DNA of 64,000 nt from Cryptomeria japonica (Eukaryota; Streptophyta; Pinopsida; Cupressales; Cupressaceae). Position 1 is the first letter of the stretch, and the number at the start of each line of letters is the position of its first letter. The notes beneath the pieces are model-generated. The model made no database searches, was not told the origin of the DNA, and saw nothing but the letters and a program-made list of their open reading frames with translations. Of this stretch, positions 40,301-52,300 are shown in pieces. The stretch is from the NCBI RefSeq assembly GCF_030272615.1, contig NC_081410.1, positions 259,563,533 through 259,627,532 of the forward strand, in the 5' to 3' direction. Position numbers and translations under genes: made by a program.

Positions 40301-43300
40301 AAGAGATACCAGGCCAGCTCCTTCTCAGCAATCACAACAACTTGTGATGATGGACATGTTTCCAGCCAATTACCAATTGTAAGAGAGGAAGTTCCTGCCT
40401 TCTTCTGTTTATCCCTTTGAATCGCCATATACCCCTCCAATTGCCTCACAACCTCGAGTAACAAAACTCTGTTGATAGGGTAAGCTAGAAGCTTATAGGG
40501 AGACCCAGAGAACCCCTGAATTCTAAGGTAAGTGAACTTTGGATATTGGATATACCAATACCCGAATCGACTGATGAAGTCCATAAACTCTTGAGAATCT
40601 CTGGTGCAGTCCACCTTGCAACGTCCGCATGATGTGCATGAGGAAGGTATCATTCACTCTTTCAAAATGGAACTTTTCTTCCATGTGGAGCTGGGGATAG
40701 CAATCATAGACTGGAAACCGGTTCTCTTTGTTCCCTACTTCTCCTCTGCAAGTGAGACCTTTGTATCTATAGGTTCTAGCCAAGGAATAAAACAGGTACG
40801 AGCTCATGAAGAAGATCCTATTTGCTTCTAGGTTTCTCAGCTGACTATCTAGGTTGTCACTTATCATCCGAGCCCACTTGAAAGATCTCTGATGGATCCC
40901 CTTGCTGATCCTCTATAATTTTTAAAATAATAAACTATATTTTTCCTGTGATTTTGCTGATGGTCTTACAGAATAGAGAGAAGTTGCAGAATGTTTGGTT
41001 TCTTTTTGTATTTTTTGAATATATAAGCAAGTAATGAATAAAGAACAGCAAATAAGGAAGGAAGCTGAAACAAGTAAGAACATTCAATTAAATCAAAATT
41101 GATACAAATCGTACCAGGCAGATTTCTGATTTATAATATCTAGATTATTCCCTACGCACTGGGGATGTGCTTACATCCAATAATGGCGCCAACTGAAGGG
41201 TAGATGATGAACACAAACCAAGAACACCAACTATGGTTGAATGAAAGTCTTCACCACTCCAACGTAAAGTGTACCTGCTGTAATGGTGGCATCAAGCTGA
41301 AACAATCACGCCCCAGCTGGTAAATTCAACCACCCTGCTGAAACCCTCACCAAGCAATTTGAATCTCCACAAGGAATAGCGCATACACTCTGACCAATAA
41401 TGCCAATGCCAAAAGAATCCACTGCCAATCAATAGCTGAGGGCTACGTCCCAGCCAGTACCAATCATGGGGTTTGCGTCCCAGATTGAAGAATTGCTCTA
41501 CCAAAGCAATATCACACCAAACAAGTTTTCAATATGTAAAAGATAATGAGAAATTAGGTTTCCTTCTCCTTATATCTCTTTCCTTCCAAATCGAACCCTA
41601 AAGATATATGAAAAATGCGCTTTAATATAAAGTCATATTTCTCAATATTGGGCACCCAAGTATAGAAAAAACACCACGTTTTCAATATAAAATAACTCCA
41701 AGTGCCAAAAGGACCCTGGCAAGTGAAAATCATTTAGAAAAGTTCAAGACCTTTCCAACGAGCTATAACACATGGGCATACGAATCCAGATGAAGCCAAA
41801 AACCCCTTATTACTCTAAAATGGCTATAGACACAGCCTTATTTAAAATATTAAAATGCTAACTTGGGTAATATTTAAATATATTAAAAATATAACCCAAA
41901 TAGCTATAGAAAGCTCAAAACACACCAAAAGCCTGAAACTGAACCTGTCACCTATCTGTGACTGATGTCGGAAATCATGGATCAACTGGAAGTCTCATCC
42001 CTAAAATCTAGGGATGCTCCTAGAAACTAGGAAACACACCCAAATCTTTTGAAACTGAAACCATCTGAAAGGTCATGAATAACCTCACGACTGGCAACTG
42101 TCACGACCTCCTAAAATTTAGGGATATCCCCTAAAATCTAGGAACTGCTCCAAACTGGCTCCAAACTGCCTGTAAAGCCAAAATCCAGTCACTATATGCA
42201 CTGAATGAGTCCCAATCAACCTCTGCTAGCCTACGAGACTCCAATGATAGGCCAACTCCTTCGTCTCTGATGTCCACTCTAGAAAGGGGACATGACAATC
42301 CTCCCCTCTCGGAGTTGCTTGCCCACAAGCAACTGAAACACCAATCCTCCACCATCCCAAATAAGACGTAAACAAATCATTGCATGTAACTGCTACTCAT
42401 CTCTGATATAAACATGATGCAATACCCCGGTCTGGAATGGCTCCTCAAAACACTGAAGCACCTGTGCTGTCAAATCAACACTGCCTGGGTCCCATAACGA
42501 AGCATAGCTCCCGCTGAATACCTCAAGTGAGCAATGGAAAACTATATCATCTCCATAGATCAAATATCCATAAATGCCAAGATCACTAGTGTGTCTATGA
42601 TCACCAACATGCATAACATCCATCATAATATCCAATGAATGCCAATCCATGGAAGACCCTTTGTGATCTGACCCCATCTGACACAAGTGACACACAACTG
42701 CCACACACTGCTGCTGATGTGCCGGAAGATCTAATGCCAACTCACTAGACAATATAAAATACTGACTAAAATCATCACTGTCCAGGCTGGCATCTAAAAA
42801 TATGTAACCACCAACCAGCAATGAAACAATCACCCTGTCTAGAGAATCAGGTGAAACTGCCACATCAACTGGCTCAAAGTACTCACTAGGAGTAACATCA
42901 CATAACTCATCTACGTCAACTATCTGATGACAATCAACCTATGGATCAACTGTCGTCCCACTCTGCTCAATAAACTGAGATGGATAGTGGGTAAACTCCA
43001 GTTCCATCCTCGTGAAATTCCGAACATACCGTCCAAGTGTCAACAACCACTATACACCCATGACTACATCTATACATCTGAAGTGAAGCAACCCATGCAG
43101 GATCCACGTAAGAAAGGTACTACACATGTCTATACCATGATCCCACACAAACCACCTGTAGGACATAAACTGCTCCTGCTGCTCTCCTCTGATATAAGTG
43201 CCATATAATCTTAATATCTGGAGCAACATACTATAATTCCTATAAGATGTTGTATCAAATGAATCAACACTTGGATCCCAAATAAAACTAAATCCACATC

Positions 43301-46300
43301 CATCTGTCATGAAGAGATAATGATAGTAAGAGGCATCCTCGATACCGTGTCTCTCTAAAGCCACTGTGAAACTCTCACACCTGTGATAACCATCCACAAC
43401 AACACACCTGCTAATCCATGCATCATCCTTCCCCCATGATCTTGGATGAAGTCTCTGTGTCAAGGAGATGAAAAACTCTAACAGTCGTTGCTCATCATAA
43501 CGGTTGATTGTTTGCTGATCCCGCAGACAATCCATCCCAAACTGCTGGATCAGGTACCTGCAATCAATAACTCTATCCTCTGAAGATGGGAGAGCACTAT
43601 CGCAACACGGATAGTATAAGTCCCGAACCAACTCACATTTGCGAGCCATCCAATCATCTACAATCGGACTAAAAGAGAAATGAAGTGCACTCCTCACGAG
43701 GTAATCTAAATGGACTCTCGTAGGCTCACTCAATGGCTCTATGTCATAATCTTGTCCATCAAACTCATCATCACTCCCACTGCTCTCAAAGCATGAATCA
43801 GAAGACAACTCATGTCTAAGATCCAAAATCCAAAATACACCTCAACTGAGCACTGTGGCTCTGCAGTGAAACATACTGGTTTCCCTCGTCAGTTGTAAGA
43901 GGTGTAAAAGAAGATTTGCTTTTCAGAGAAGGAAACAAGTCAACAGGAGTATCATACTCCCAACCAGCTAACAAACTGCTAGTCGCCTATGAAAACAATG
44001 ATGGAGTAATATCGTGAGTCAAATCACAACTCTCTGGTGAATCTCGCAGTGTCACAGTAGAACATTGTACTGTATCTGTCGCTGATGATGTCTGTGTCAC
44101 TCTCAATCTATCAAAAAGCTCCTCCAATCTGGAGTTTGCTTCCTGAAGGGACAAATGGGTATCCTCCCATGCAACAACAGTCGCCTCAAGCTCCTAAGAG
44201 AGGATATCAACTTCCTCCTCTTCCCTCAACAAAGCACCATAACTAATAAAATCCCTCTGAAGGAGATAATCTCGGTTAGCCACTAACTATAAATACTCAT
44301 GCTTCAGTATCCCAATGGCTCCATAAAGAGCATGAAACTCTGGTAAGGAAAAATCACTGCTGCCCTGCTCATCAATCATGAGGGTGCTCCAACTATGTGT
44401 AGCCAACAACTGGCGAGCGACATCGAAATGCTCAATAACTGTGTCTATACTCCTGTCATCAACCTTGAGTTGTCCAATCAGGTGATGAGTCTGAGAATGT
44501 TGGCTCTCCTGTAACTGTACAAACTCAAAATCTACATTGTGGAAAGAAGTTGTATCTGTATCCTGTACCTCTCTGTAGTCAACATCGTGTATGCACTCAA
44601 CCATGAATACAACCTCATCCAAAGTACTGCTGCTCTGTGCCTCTGAGAACACCACATACGTCAATGATGATACTACTGAAAATGCATTGTCATCACTCTC
44701 TTCTGCATCCCATGTGTCCGCACAACCCACTGGCTCACGATCCTGGGGTCCAGTGCTACTACGAGAACATACTGAGCTGGATTCTAAGATCTGATCTATA
44801 AAATCAAAATCATCATGATATGAGTTCTCAACATTCAAAGCATCATTGGTACCCGAATTTTGAATACCTTCATGTGACAGCCCATTGGCACCATCTTGTA
44901 CAAGTGTAGACATTGATACCTCAAGCTGATGCAAAGGTACCTCACTGCTGTCATGAAAATCAGAATTGCTAACCTCTAAATCAGTTGCCTCTTGGGAAAT
45001 CCCCTGCACAGAAGGTGAGGACAATTCATTATCCAAAGCTGTCCTAATGTCTCCTTGAGTTGAATCCACATGTCTAACAAAACCATCACATAAATTCTTG
45101 TACCACTCATCGGAACTTGAGGGCACCAAAACATTCTTATGTAGAGGTATATTACCCCTAAATGAAAGTTCTTTGTCCATTCCTGATTCGTGCACCCTTG
45201 ATTCTTCTTTCCTTCTTTGCCACTGATCTGAACTTGTAGCTACCAAGTTATCTTCGTCTGCTCTGGGTACACCCATAAATTGTGTGAAGGAAAGAAGCTC
45301 ATGTATCATCTTAGGAAGAGAACAATACTGATGATAGCTACTCATAACTGTATCATTAAATATCTTGGCAGGAGGCATCCTACTTTTACGTGTTGGAGAA
45401 GATGAAACTTTTGAGTGCCCAATTTTAGTTCTAGCCATGGTATTTACCTGTAACTAAACAGATATCCCAACGGATCCCGGAGGTCGAAATAAAGTTTGTT
45501 CTCAACAATTTTGGGACTTTAGCCAACGTATTGTCTTACCAGCTGTCAACTGTAAGCATAAATGTGTAGGCTGACAACTACCCAGTTGCTGATATGAATT
45601 ATCAAAAACCTTTTATCAAATACCCAGATGTTGGAATGAATTATCAAAACTTTTTATCAACTACCCAGATGCCGAAATGAATTATCAAAACCTTTTATCC
45701 AGTACCCAGATGCTGAAATGAATTATCAAAACTTTTTATCCAGTACCCAGATGTGACAATTTCTCATAAACCCTACAGGCTGGCAGGATGTAGGCTCTAA
45801 TACCACTGAAAGATCCCTGATGGATCCCCTTGCTGATCCGCTGTAATTTTTAAAATAATAAACTATATTTTTCCTATGATTTTGCTGATGGTCTTACAGA
45901 ATAGAGAGAAGTTGCAGAATGTTTGGTTTCTTTTTGTATTTTTTTGAATATATAAGCAAGTAATGAATAAAGAACAGCAAATAAGGAAGGAAGCTGAAAC
46001 AAGTAAGAACATTCAATTAAATCAGAATTGATACAAATCGTACTAGGCATATTTCTGATTTATAATATCCAGATTATTCCCTACGCACTGGGGATGTGCT
46101 TACATCCAATAATGGCGCCAACTAAAGGGTAGATGATGAACACAAACCAAGAACACCAGCTATGGCTGAATGAAAGTCTTCACCACTTCCAGCGTAAAGT
46201 GTACCTGCTGTAATGGTGGCATCAAGCTGAAACAATCACGCCCCGGCTGGGAAATTCAACCACCCCGCTGAAACCCTCACCAAGCAATCTGAATCTCCAC

Positions 46301-49300
46301 AAGGAATAGCGCATACACTCTAACCAATAATGCCAATGCCAAAAGAATCCACTGCCAATCAATAGCTGAGGGCTACATCCCAGCCAGTACTAATCATGGG
46401 GTTTGCGTCCCAGATTGAAGAATTGCTCTACCAAAGCAATATCGCACCAAACAAGTTTTCAATATGTAAAAGATAATGAGAAATTAGGTTTCCTTCTCCT
46501 TATATCTCTTTCCTTCCAAATCGAACCCTAAAGATATATGAAAAGTGCGCTTTAATATAAAGTCATATTTCCCAATATTGGGCGCCCAAGTATAGAAAAA
46601 ACACCACTTTTTCAATATAAAATAACTCTAGGCGCCAAAAGGACCCTGGCAAGTGAAAATCATTTAGAAAAGTTCAAGACCTTTCCAACGAGCTATAACA
46701 CATGGGCATACAAATCCAGATGAAGCCAAAAACCCCTTATTACTCCGAAATGGCTATAGACATAGCCTTATTTAAAATATTAAAACGCTGACTTTGGAAA
46801 TATTTAAATATATTAAAAATATAACCCAAATAGCTACAGAAAGCTCGAAACACACCAAAAGCCTGAAACTGAACCTGTCACCTGTTTGTGACTGATGTCG
46901 GAAATCATGGATCAACTGGCAATCTCATCCCTAAAATCTAAGGATGCTCCTAGAAACTAGGAAACACACCCAAATCTCCTGAAACTGAAACCACCTGAAA
47001 GGTCATGAATAACCTCACAACTGGCAATTGTCACGACCTCTTAAAATTTAGGGATATCCCCTAAAATCTAGGAACTGCTCCAAACTGCCTGTAAAGCCAA
47101 AATCCAGTCACTATATGCACTAAATGAGTCTCAATCAACCTCTGCTAGCCTACGAGACTCCAATGATACGCCAACTCCTCCATCTCTGATGTCCACTCTA
47201 GAAAGGGGACATGACACCACTATCATTTTTACTCCATTCATTATTTCATTAATGAAAAAATACATCCAAGGCTCAAATGGAGCACCTTGAGGATTTCCCA
47301 TTATCCTGTTCAGCAAAACGATCATGTCTCCAATGTCTTCCTTGAAGTATGCTCTCACTAAGCTCTTCCTTTGAAGTTTGGAGGCACCTTTCCTTGGCTT
47401 GTCCAGCTAGGAATGGTTGACGATGGCGTCATACTCCTCCAAGTGGTCCTGATACATGCTATCCGCTTCATCCTTTGTCACATACACCGTGTTGTGATGC
47501 TCTGGGATCCTGAAGGCCTCTCTGATGGCCTCATCACTGATGTTCACCAGCACTCTTCCAACAGGTGCAACAATGTCTTTACTGGTGGGGTTGTCATGCC
47601 TAGCACATTCAACTACTAATTCAGTGCATTGCATGGCGGGGAGAAAACCAGCAGCATGCACGATGCCACTCTTCATCATCTTTTGTGCGGTTGTCGTAGG
47701 CACAAGGTTGTCCAGACCAAACATCCGCTTCTTAAATTCCCCCGGATTGATGTGTCCGAGATTGGTTTCACTAACATTTTTCCACTTCGAAGTCATCCTT
47801 GACTCAGGAGGAGCGTCTTTATCCACTTGAAATTTCATAATGCCTAGAATCTTCGAATAGATTGAAGTAAGGCTGGAAAATTCTTTAGAAAACTCAGAAA
47901 GGATTAGCTATTCTTTCTTATACCAGCTGGCTTCACTCAAAAATCTGTGAATCCTTCGTCACGAAGTTCGCCCAACTACAAGCAATATCGAAATTTTCTC
48001 CAAATGAACTCCAATCTGCCAACACTTTACTATGCTCTCCTAAAGAACTTCGAACTTCTTGGTGTGTTAAAATGAAGTTACAAATGTAGTATTTGTAAAT
48101 AAAGTTGAACTCCCAATTAGAAACACGCAAAATCCTCCAACTCATATTAATAAATCTAACTCGTATTTTGGTAAAGTGTTGTCATCTTCTTTAGTTTGAA
48201 AATCCTTCTCTTATGCAAGTTTCTAGTTTGTTTTCAGTTTATTAATTCGAACTAGGCTAGTAAAATATTATCTTCCAAAAGTTTCTAATTCAGAACTCAG
48301 TTCGAAAAACCTCTTGATTTTGCAAAACATCTTCTTTCCAATTTTAATTTTGACTTTCCATTTGACTTTCCAACTTAATAATCTTTGAAATCTCCTTTTT
48401 TTCAACTTTCTAATTCGATTAGGAGTTCGATTTTTGGGAAGATTTGATGACATCACTCAAAATTTATTGACTTTGGTTGACTTCCAAGAGTAGGGCGGAG
48501 TTTTTAGTGTTCATCCTCATGCTTACTTGACTTCATTCTCATGCTTGGGCGGACTTTCTTGACCCCACCATTTTCTTTGGCATCATACTTGGGCGGACTT
48601 CAAGCATCTCTCTAGGCGGACTTTTAGAGGGTCTCCTTGAGCTTGGTCATGGTTGAGCGGACCGTTTGAACATCTCCTACACTCAACATGGGCAGAGTTA
48701 CAGCTACTAAGGTGGACTTTCAAGGCATCATGGAGGGCGGACTTTGGTCTATCACCAAGGGCAGAGTTTTCATTACCTTCTCAAGGCATAGGGCGGAGTT
48801 TAGATGCATCTCCTATGGCGGACTTCAAACATCTCTCTAGGCGAACTTTAAGAGGGTCTCCTTGACCTTGGTCATGGTTGAGCGGACCTTTTGAACATCT
48901 CCTACACTCAACATGGGCGGAGTTATGGCTACCAAGGCGGACTTTCAAGGCATCATGGAGGGCGGACTTTGGTCTATCACCAAGGGCGGAGTTTTCATTA
49001 CCTTCTCAAGGCATAGGGCGGAGTTTAGATGCATCTCCTATGGCGGACTTTAGACATCCCTCTACATGGCGGACTTTAGGAAGTCTCCATCATAGGGCGG
49101 AGTTTTTGTAGGCATCCTCTTCATTCTTCAAGGCGGACTCTAGAAGGCTTTCAACGTGGGCAGACTTTGGAGGTGACCCTACCTAAGGCATAGGGCGGAG
49201 TTTTGGGACCATTCTACAAGGCGGACTTTGAGCCTTCCCCATGATAGGGCGGACTTTGATGATCTCTCCTTGGGCGGACTTTGGCTTCCCCTTCACCATA

Positions 49301-52300
49301 GCGGACTTTGATGCACTTCCAATCGTGGCGAACCTCGATCATCTCCCCAACATGGCGGACCTTTGCTTGGGCGGATTTTCTGAACACCTGTCATCACACT
49401 CAACCTTTTCCATTAGCCAGACTTAGAAAAAAAATTTGGAATATTTCAAAATTTCACATTTTAACCAAATTTAACCAGTTTAATTTGAAATTTGAAATCC
49501 ATACTCAAGTAAACCATCTGAAGCATTATGACCCCTAAAATGCAGGGAATTGTCATTTTAGGTCAAAACTTGGAAATTTTGGATCCCGATCGAAGCAGGT
49601 CAATGGTATCAGTGCAAACCCTAGATTCCCATTCTGAAAAAGCAAAAAGCAGACATTCCTAAAAAATAGGAAAAACTTCTAAAAATAGCCATATCGAGGA
49701 TCGGGCTAAAAATGCCAAAAACTAAACTTCCTAAAAATAGGAAAAAGCAAAAAAGCAAACTTTCTAAAAATAGAAAGTTGTCCAAATTCGTCCAAATCAA
49801 TTGTGATCTTCATCCTTTGGCCTTTCTAAGCACTTTGGCGGTGTTCATACTCTGGAATCACATGGTTTGCAAAAACTAACTTTCAATCCTTAGGACCTGA
49901 ACTGCTCAAAATGGGGCAAGGCTTGGCAAAACTGAAGCAGAGGCCACGGGACACTAAAAAAACCCTAGAAAGCAGGAAAAGAGAGGGTCCCCATTAGCAA
50001 TGGGGCGATGTGTGGAAAAGGTCACAACAGATAGCAATAACAGAAAACAAATCAATGTGCACAAAGAACACCAATATACCCTAGGAAAACCTCCCTCTTG
50101 GAGGTGAAAAACCCAGCTAAAGATCTCAGATCTTATTATGCAATAATCAAAAGCATCTTTACAATGATCTTCAACACTTGAAGCAATCAGCAAGCTATGC
50201 ACAGTAGATATATTGTCTTCAACCTAGGGCAAATATACAAAGATGAACTTATCTGCAATACATATGATATTCGCTGTCACAAGATGAAATTCGCTGCACC
50301 TAGGGTGAAGTTTGCAGCCTTTAAGTGTAGTTCGCTTGCCTTCAAGAACAGTTCGCTGTCACTAAATGATGATTCGCTTCTCTCAAGGATGATTCGCTGT
50401 CCTTGAATTATACTTCGCTGATCACAGAAGTAGTTCGCTAATGAATACTGAATATAGGAGATATTTGCTGAGTGTAATCGCTGATCATAGGAGATATTCG
50501 CTGAGTGAATGATGATGTTGAACAATGATTGATGCTTTGTATTTATAGGCAACTTAGTCCTTTAATTATCCCAAGTCGGCTTGCATGAAAATATATTTAA
50601 TTACAATTCAATGCTTAAGGTTGGCGCCAAAACTGAAATAGCCCCACACGTTACAAGCAAGATATGATTATTGCATTATGGGACATGACTAAGGCAAAGG
50701 GCCCATTAGTCACCCAAACGTGCTAGGTCGGCCCTAGAAGGGATCCGACCTAGCTACACATTAACAAAGGATGCATTGAAACCCGTAAGGGATTCATGGG
50801 CTAAGACAGGTGAATCAATTGTTTCAGATGGGTGGAAAGATTCTAAAAATCATCCCTTGATCAATGTCATAGCAATGTCCCCTAAAGGGTCAATGTTTTT
50901 GAAAGTTGTGTATTGTGAGGGCCAAGTAAAAAGATGGCCAATTTATTGTAGATATTCTCATCTCCGCCATTGAGTCGGTGGGACCTCGCAATGTTGTCCA
51001 AGTCATAACAGACAACGCAAAAAATTGTAGAGCTGTTGGTTTGTTGGTTGAGGAACGCTATGATCACATATTTTGGACACCTTGTGCGGTCCATTCACTC
51101 AATCTTATGCTACAAAAGATTGGGAATAAAATTAAATGGATCAAAGATGTGTATGCAGAGGCTGAGGACATCCAGATGTTCATCACAAACCACCACATGT
51201 CTCAAGGGATTTTTATATCCTTTTCGAATTTGGAGCTATTGAAGGTAAGTGAAATAGTAATTTAATTTTACATTTTCTGATTTTTTAAATTTTCAATGTT
51301 CATAATATCCTTGTGTAAGCTATATTGTGTATTATTCTTTAAAGTTTGACTTTATTTTTTAATCATTTTGGCATTAATTTGTGTTATAGGTTGTTGAGAC
51401 GCATTTTTCATCAAACACAATCGTCTTGAGACGACTTCTGAAAGTTAAAGTGGCAGTTTGCAATATGGTGATCAGCACAAATTGGACTATATGGAAGCAG
51501 AGTAGCAGTGGGAGGACAGCAAAAATTAGGGAACGGACATTGAATGAGTCATGGTGGGATCTTGTGACATATCTCCTTAGTTTCATTGAGTCCGTTATGA
51601 GTATGATTCGCTATACCGACATGGATAGGCCTTGCATTGGTGAGATTTATGATGCGATTCAATGCTTGAAAAAATGAAGTGCATTTTAAAAGCAAGAGAG
51701 AATGACCCAAGGAGAAATTCTTCAAAGAAGTGGAAGCAATTGTTGTAGAAAGGTGGAATAAGATGACCACTCCTTTGCATCTTCTTACCTATGCATTGAC
51801 ACTAAAGTACTATAGCAATCAATTTCTTGATAAACCAGGAAGGATTCCACCATGGAGAGACCTAGAAGTATCTGATGGGTACAAGGCAGCATTCCTTACT
51901 CTATCCTGATGATAATTTGCGAGATATTGCTACAAATGAGTTCATAGAACTTGCAAATAGAAATGGTCCAAGTGTTGATGCTCTTCATCATAGATCCAAG
52001 TAGGATGCTCATAGTTGGTGGTACTTCCATGGCACATGCTTCCAAAACCTACAACCCCTCACTGTCAAAGTATTATCACAAGTTTAATTAATTAAAATTT
52101 ATCACAAGTTTATTTATAGTTTACTTTGTCTTCATAGGTTGCTAGTAATTTTTAATATTAATTTTGATAGATGTATAGCTTCAATTGTTTACTTTGTCTT
52201 CATAGGTTGCTAGTTCGTCTACTTCTGAACGAAATTGGAGCACATACTCTTTCATCCACTCAGTAAAGCGCAATAGTTTACTATCAAAAAGAGTGGAGAA

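Larger units (their letters stand above)
40879..47216 (-). mobile_element. Element 'C': non-autonomous LTR retrotransposon
   Basis: The LTRs are 40879-42297 (1,419 bp) and 45807-47216 (1,410 bp). Both start TGAAAGATC and end GGACATGACA on the plus strand, and the 5-bp duplications CCACT are perfect (40874-40878 and 47217-47221). A minus-strand primer-binding site and polypurine tract fix the orientation. The 3.5-kb interior has three open frames but no protease, RT, RNase H or integrase motif, so it must rely on another element's enzymes. It is the youngest layer of the nest. Confidence 0.93.
38224..47838 (-). pseudogene. Element A protein (about 1,090 codons, unknown family), decayed and split by C
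   Basis: The ATG is at 47838 (MKFQVDKDAPPES). It runs to 47222, resumes at about 40873 beyond element C, and ends at 38224. Regions in order are a folded N-terminal half (ECARHDNPTSKDIVAP, ISDEAIREAFRIP, NRIMGNPQGAPFEPWMYFF, MISDNLDSQLRNLEA, RTYRYKGLTCRGEVGN), a basic GSRKRKE segment that could be a nuclear localisation signal, an acidic linker, and a C-terminal coiled coil (LAQEREKRKKVEEENKQW). The phrase ISDEAIREAFRIP loosely recalls plant transposon-associated and plant-mobile-domain proteins, but I cannot assign a family. In-frame TAG stops lie near 47409, 39218, 38889 and 38655. Frameshifts occur at the C junction, near 40620 and 38350, and at an 89-bp duplication. Confidence 0.75.
37341..50029 (-). 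mobile_element. Element 'A': TG...CA-bounded unit with 5-bp target duplication (split by C)
   Basis: The plus-strand ends are TGTTGGTGTC (37341) and GGTCACAACA (50029), flanked by GATAG at 37336-37340 and 50030-50034. Without element C it is 6,346 bp. I find no LTR pair: the sequence at one end is not repeated at the other apart from the short TGTTG/CAACA inverted match. Read on the minus strand it has a 2.2-kb 5' part, a decayed frame of about 1,090 codons, then a palindrome, a TATA box and about 735 bp to the end. Element B (56255-62111) is a second copy with a different target duplication. It may be a giant solo LTR with a coding U3 or an unrecognised transposon. Confidence 0.8.
37304..50766 (-). 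mobile_element. Solo LTR 'D' (769 bp) inserted in the hAT and itself split by element A
   Basis: On the plus strand it begins TGTTAA (37304) and ends TTAACA (50766), and the flanks are AAGGG (37299-37303) and AAGGA (50767-50771). It consists of 37304-37340 plus 50030-50766 around element A. Read on the minus strand, the 737-bp part has a TATA box (TATAAATA, 50540-50547) and repeated TTCGCT/AGCGAA motifs, as expected for an LTR. No internal region or partner LTR was found. Excising it restores hAT frame continuity, which independently supports the ends. Confidence 0.8.

Noticed and set aside
48653-49111. Plus-strand frames starting MSGPFEHLL in tandem
   Set aside because: They arise from the 225-bp duplication of a non-coding motif array and are antisense to the element's gene.
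49604-49615. Initiator-Met primer-site-like TGGTATCAGTGC on the plus strand in element A
   Set aside because: It has no LTR end before it, it is in the wrong orientation for A, and element B lacks it.
37304-50770. TTAA at both junctions of D, as in piggyBac insertions
   Set aside because: Joining at TTAA shifts the hAT frame, whereas TGTTAA...TTAACA ends with AAGGR duplications restore it, so an LTR boundary fits better.
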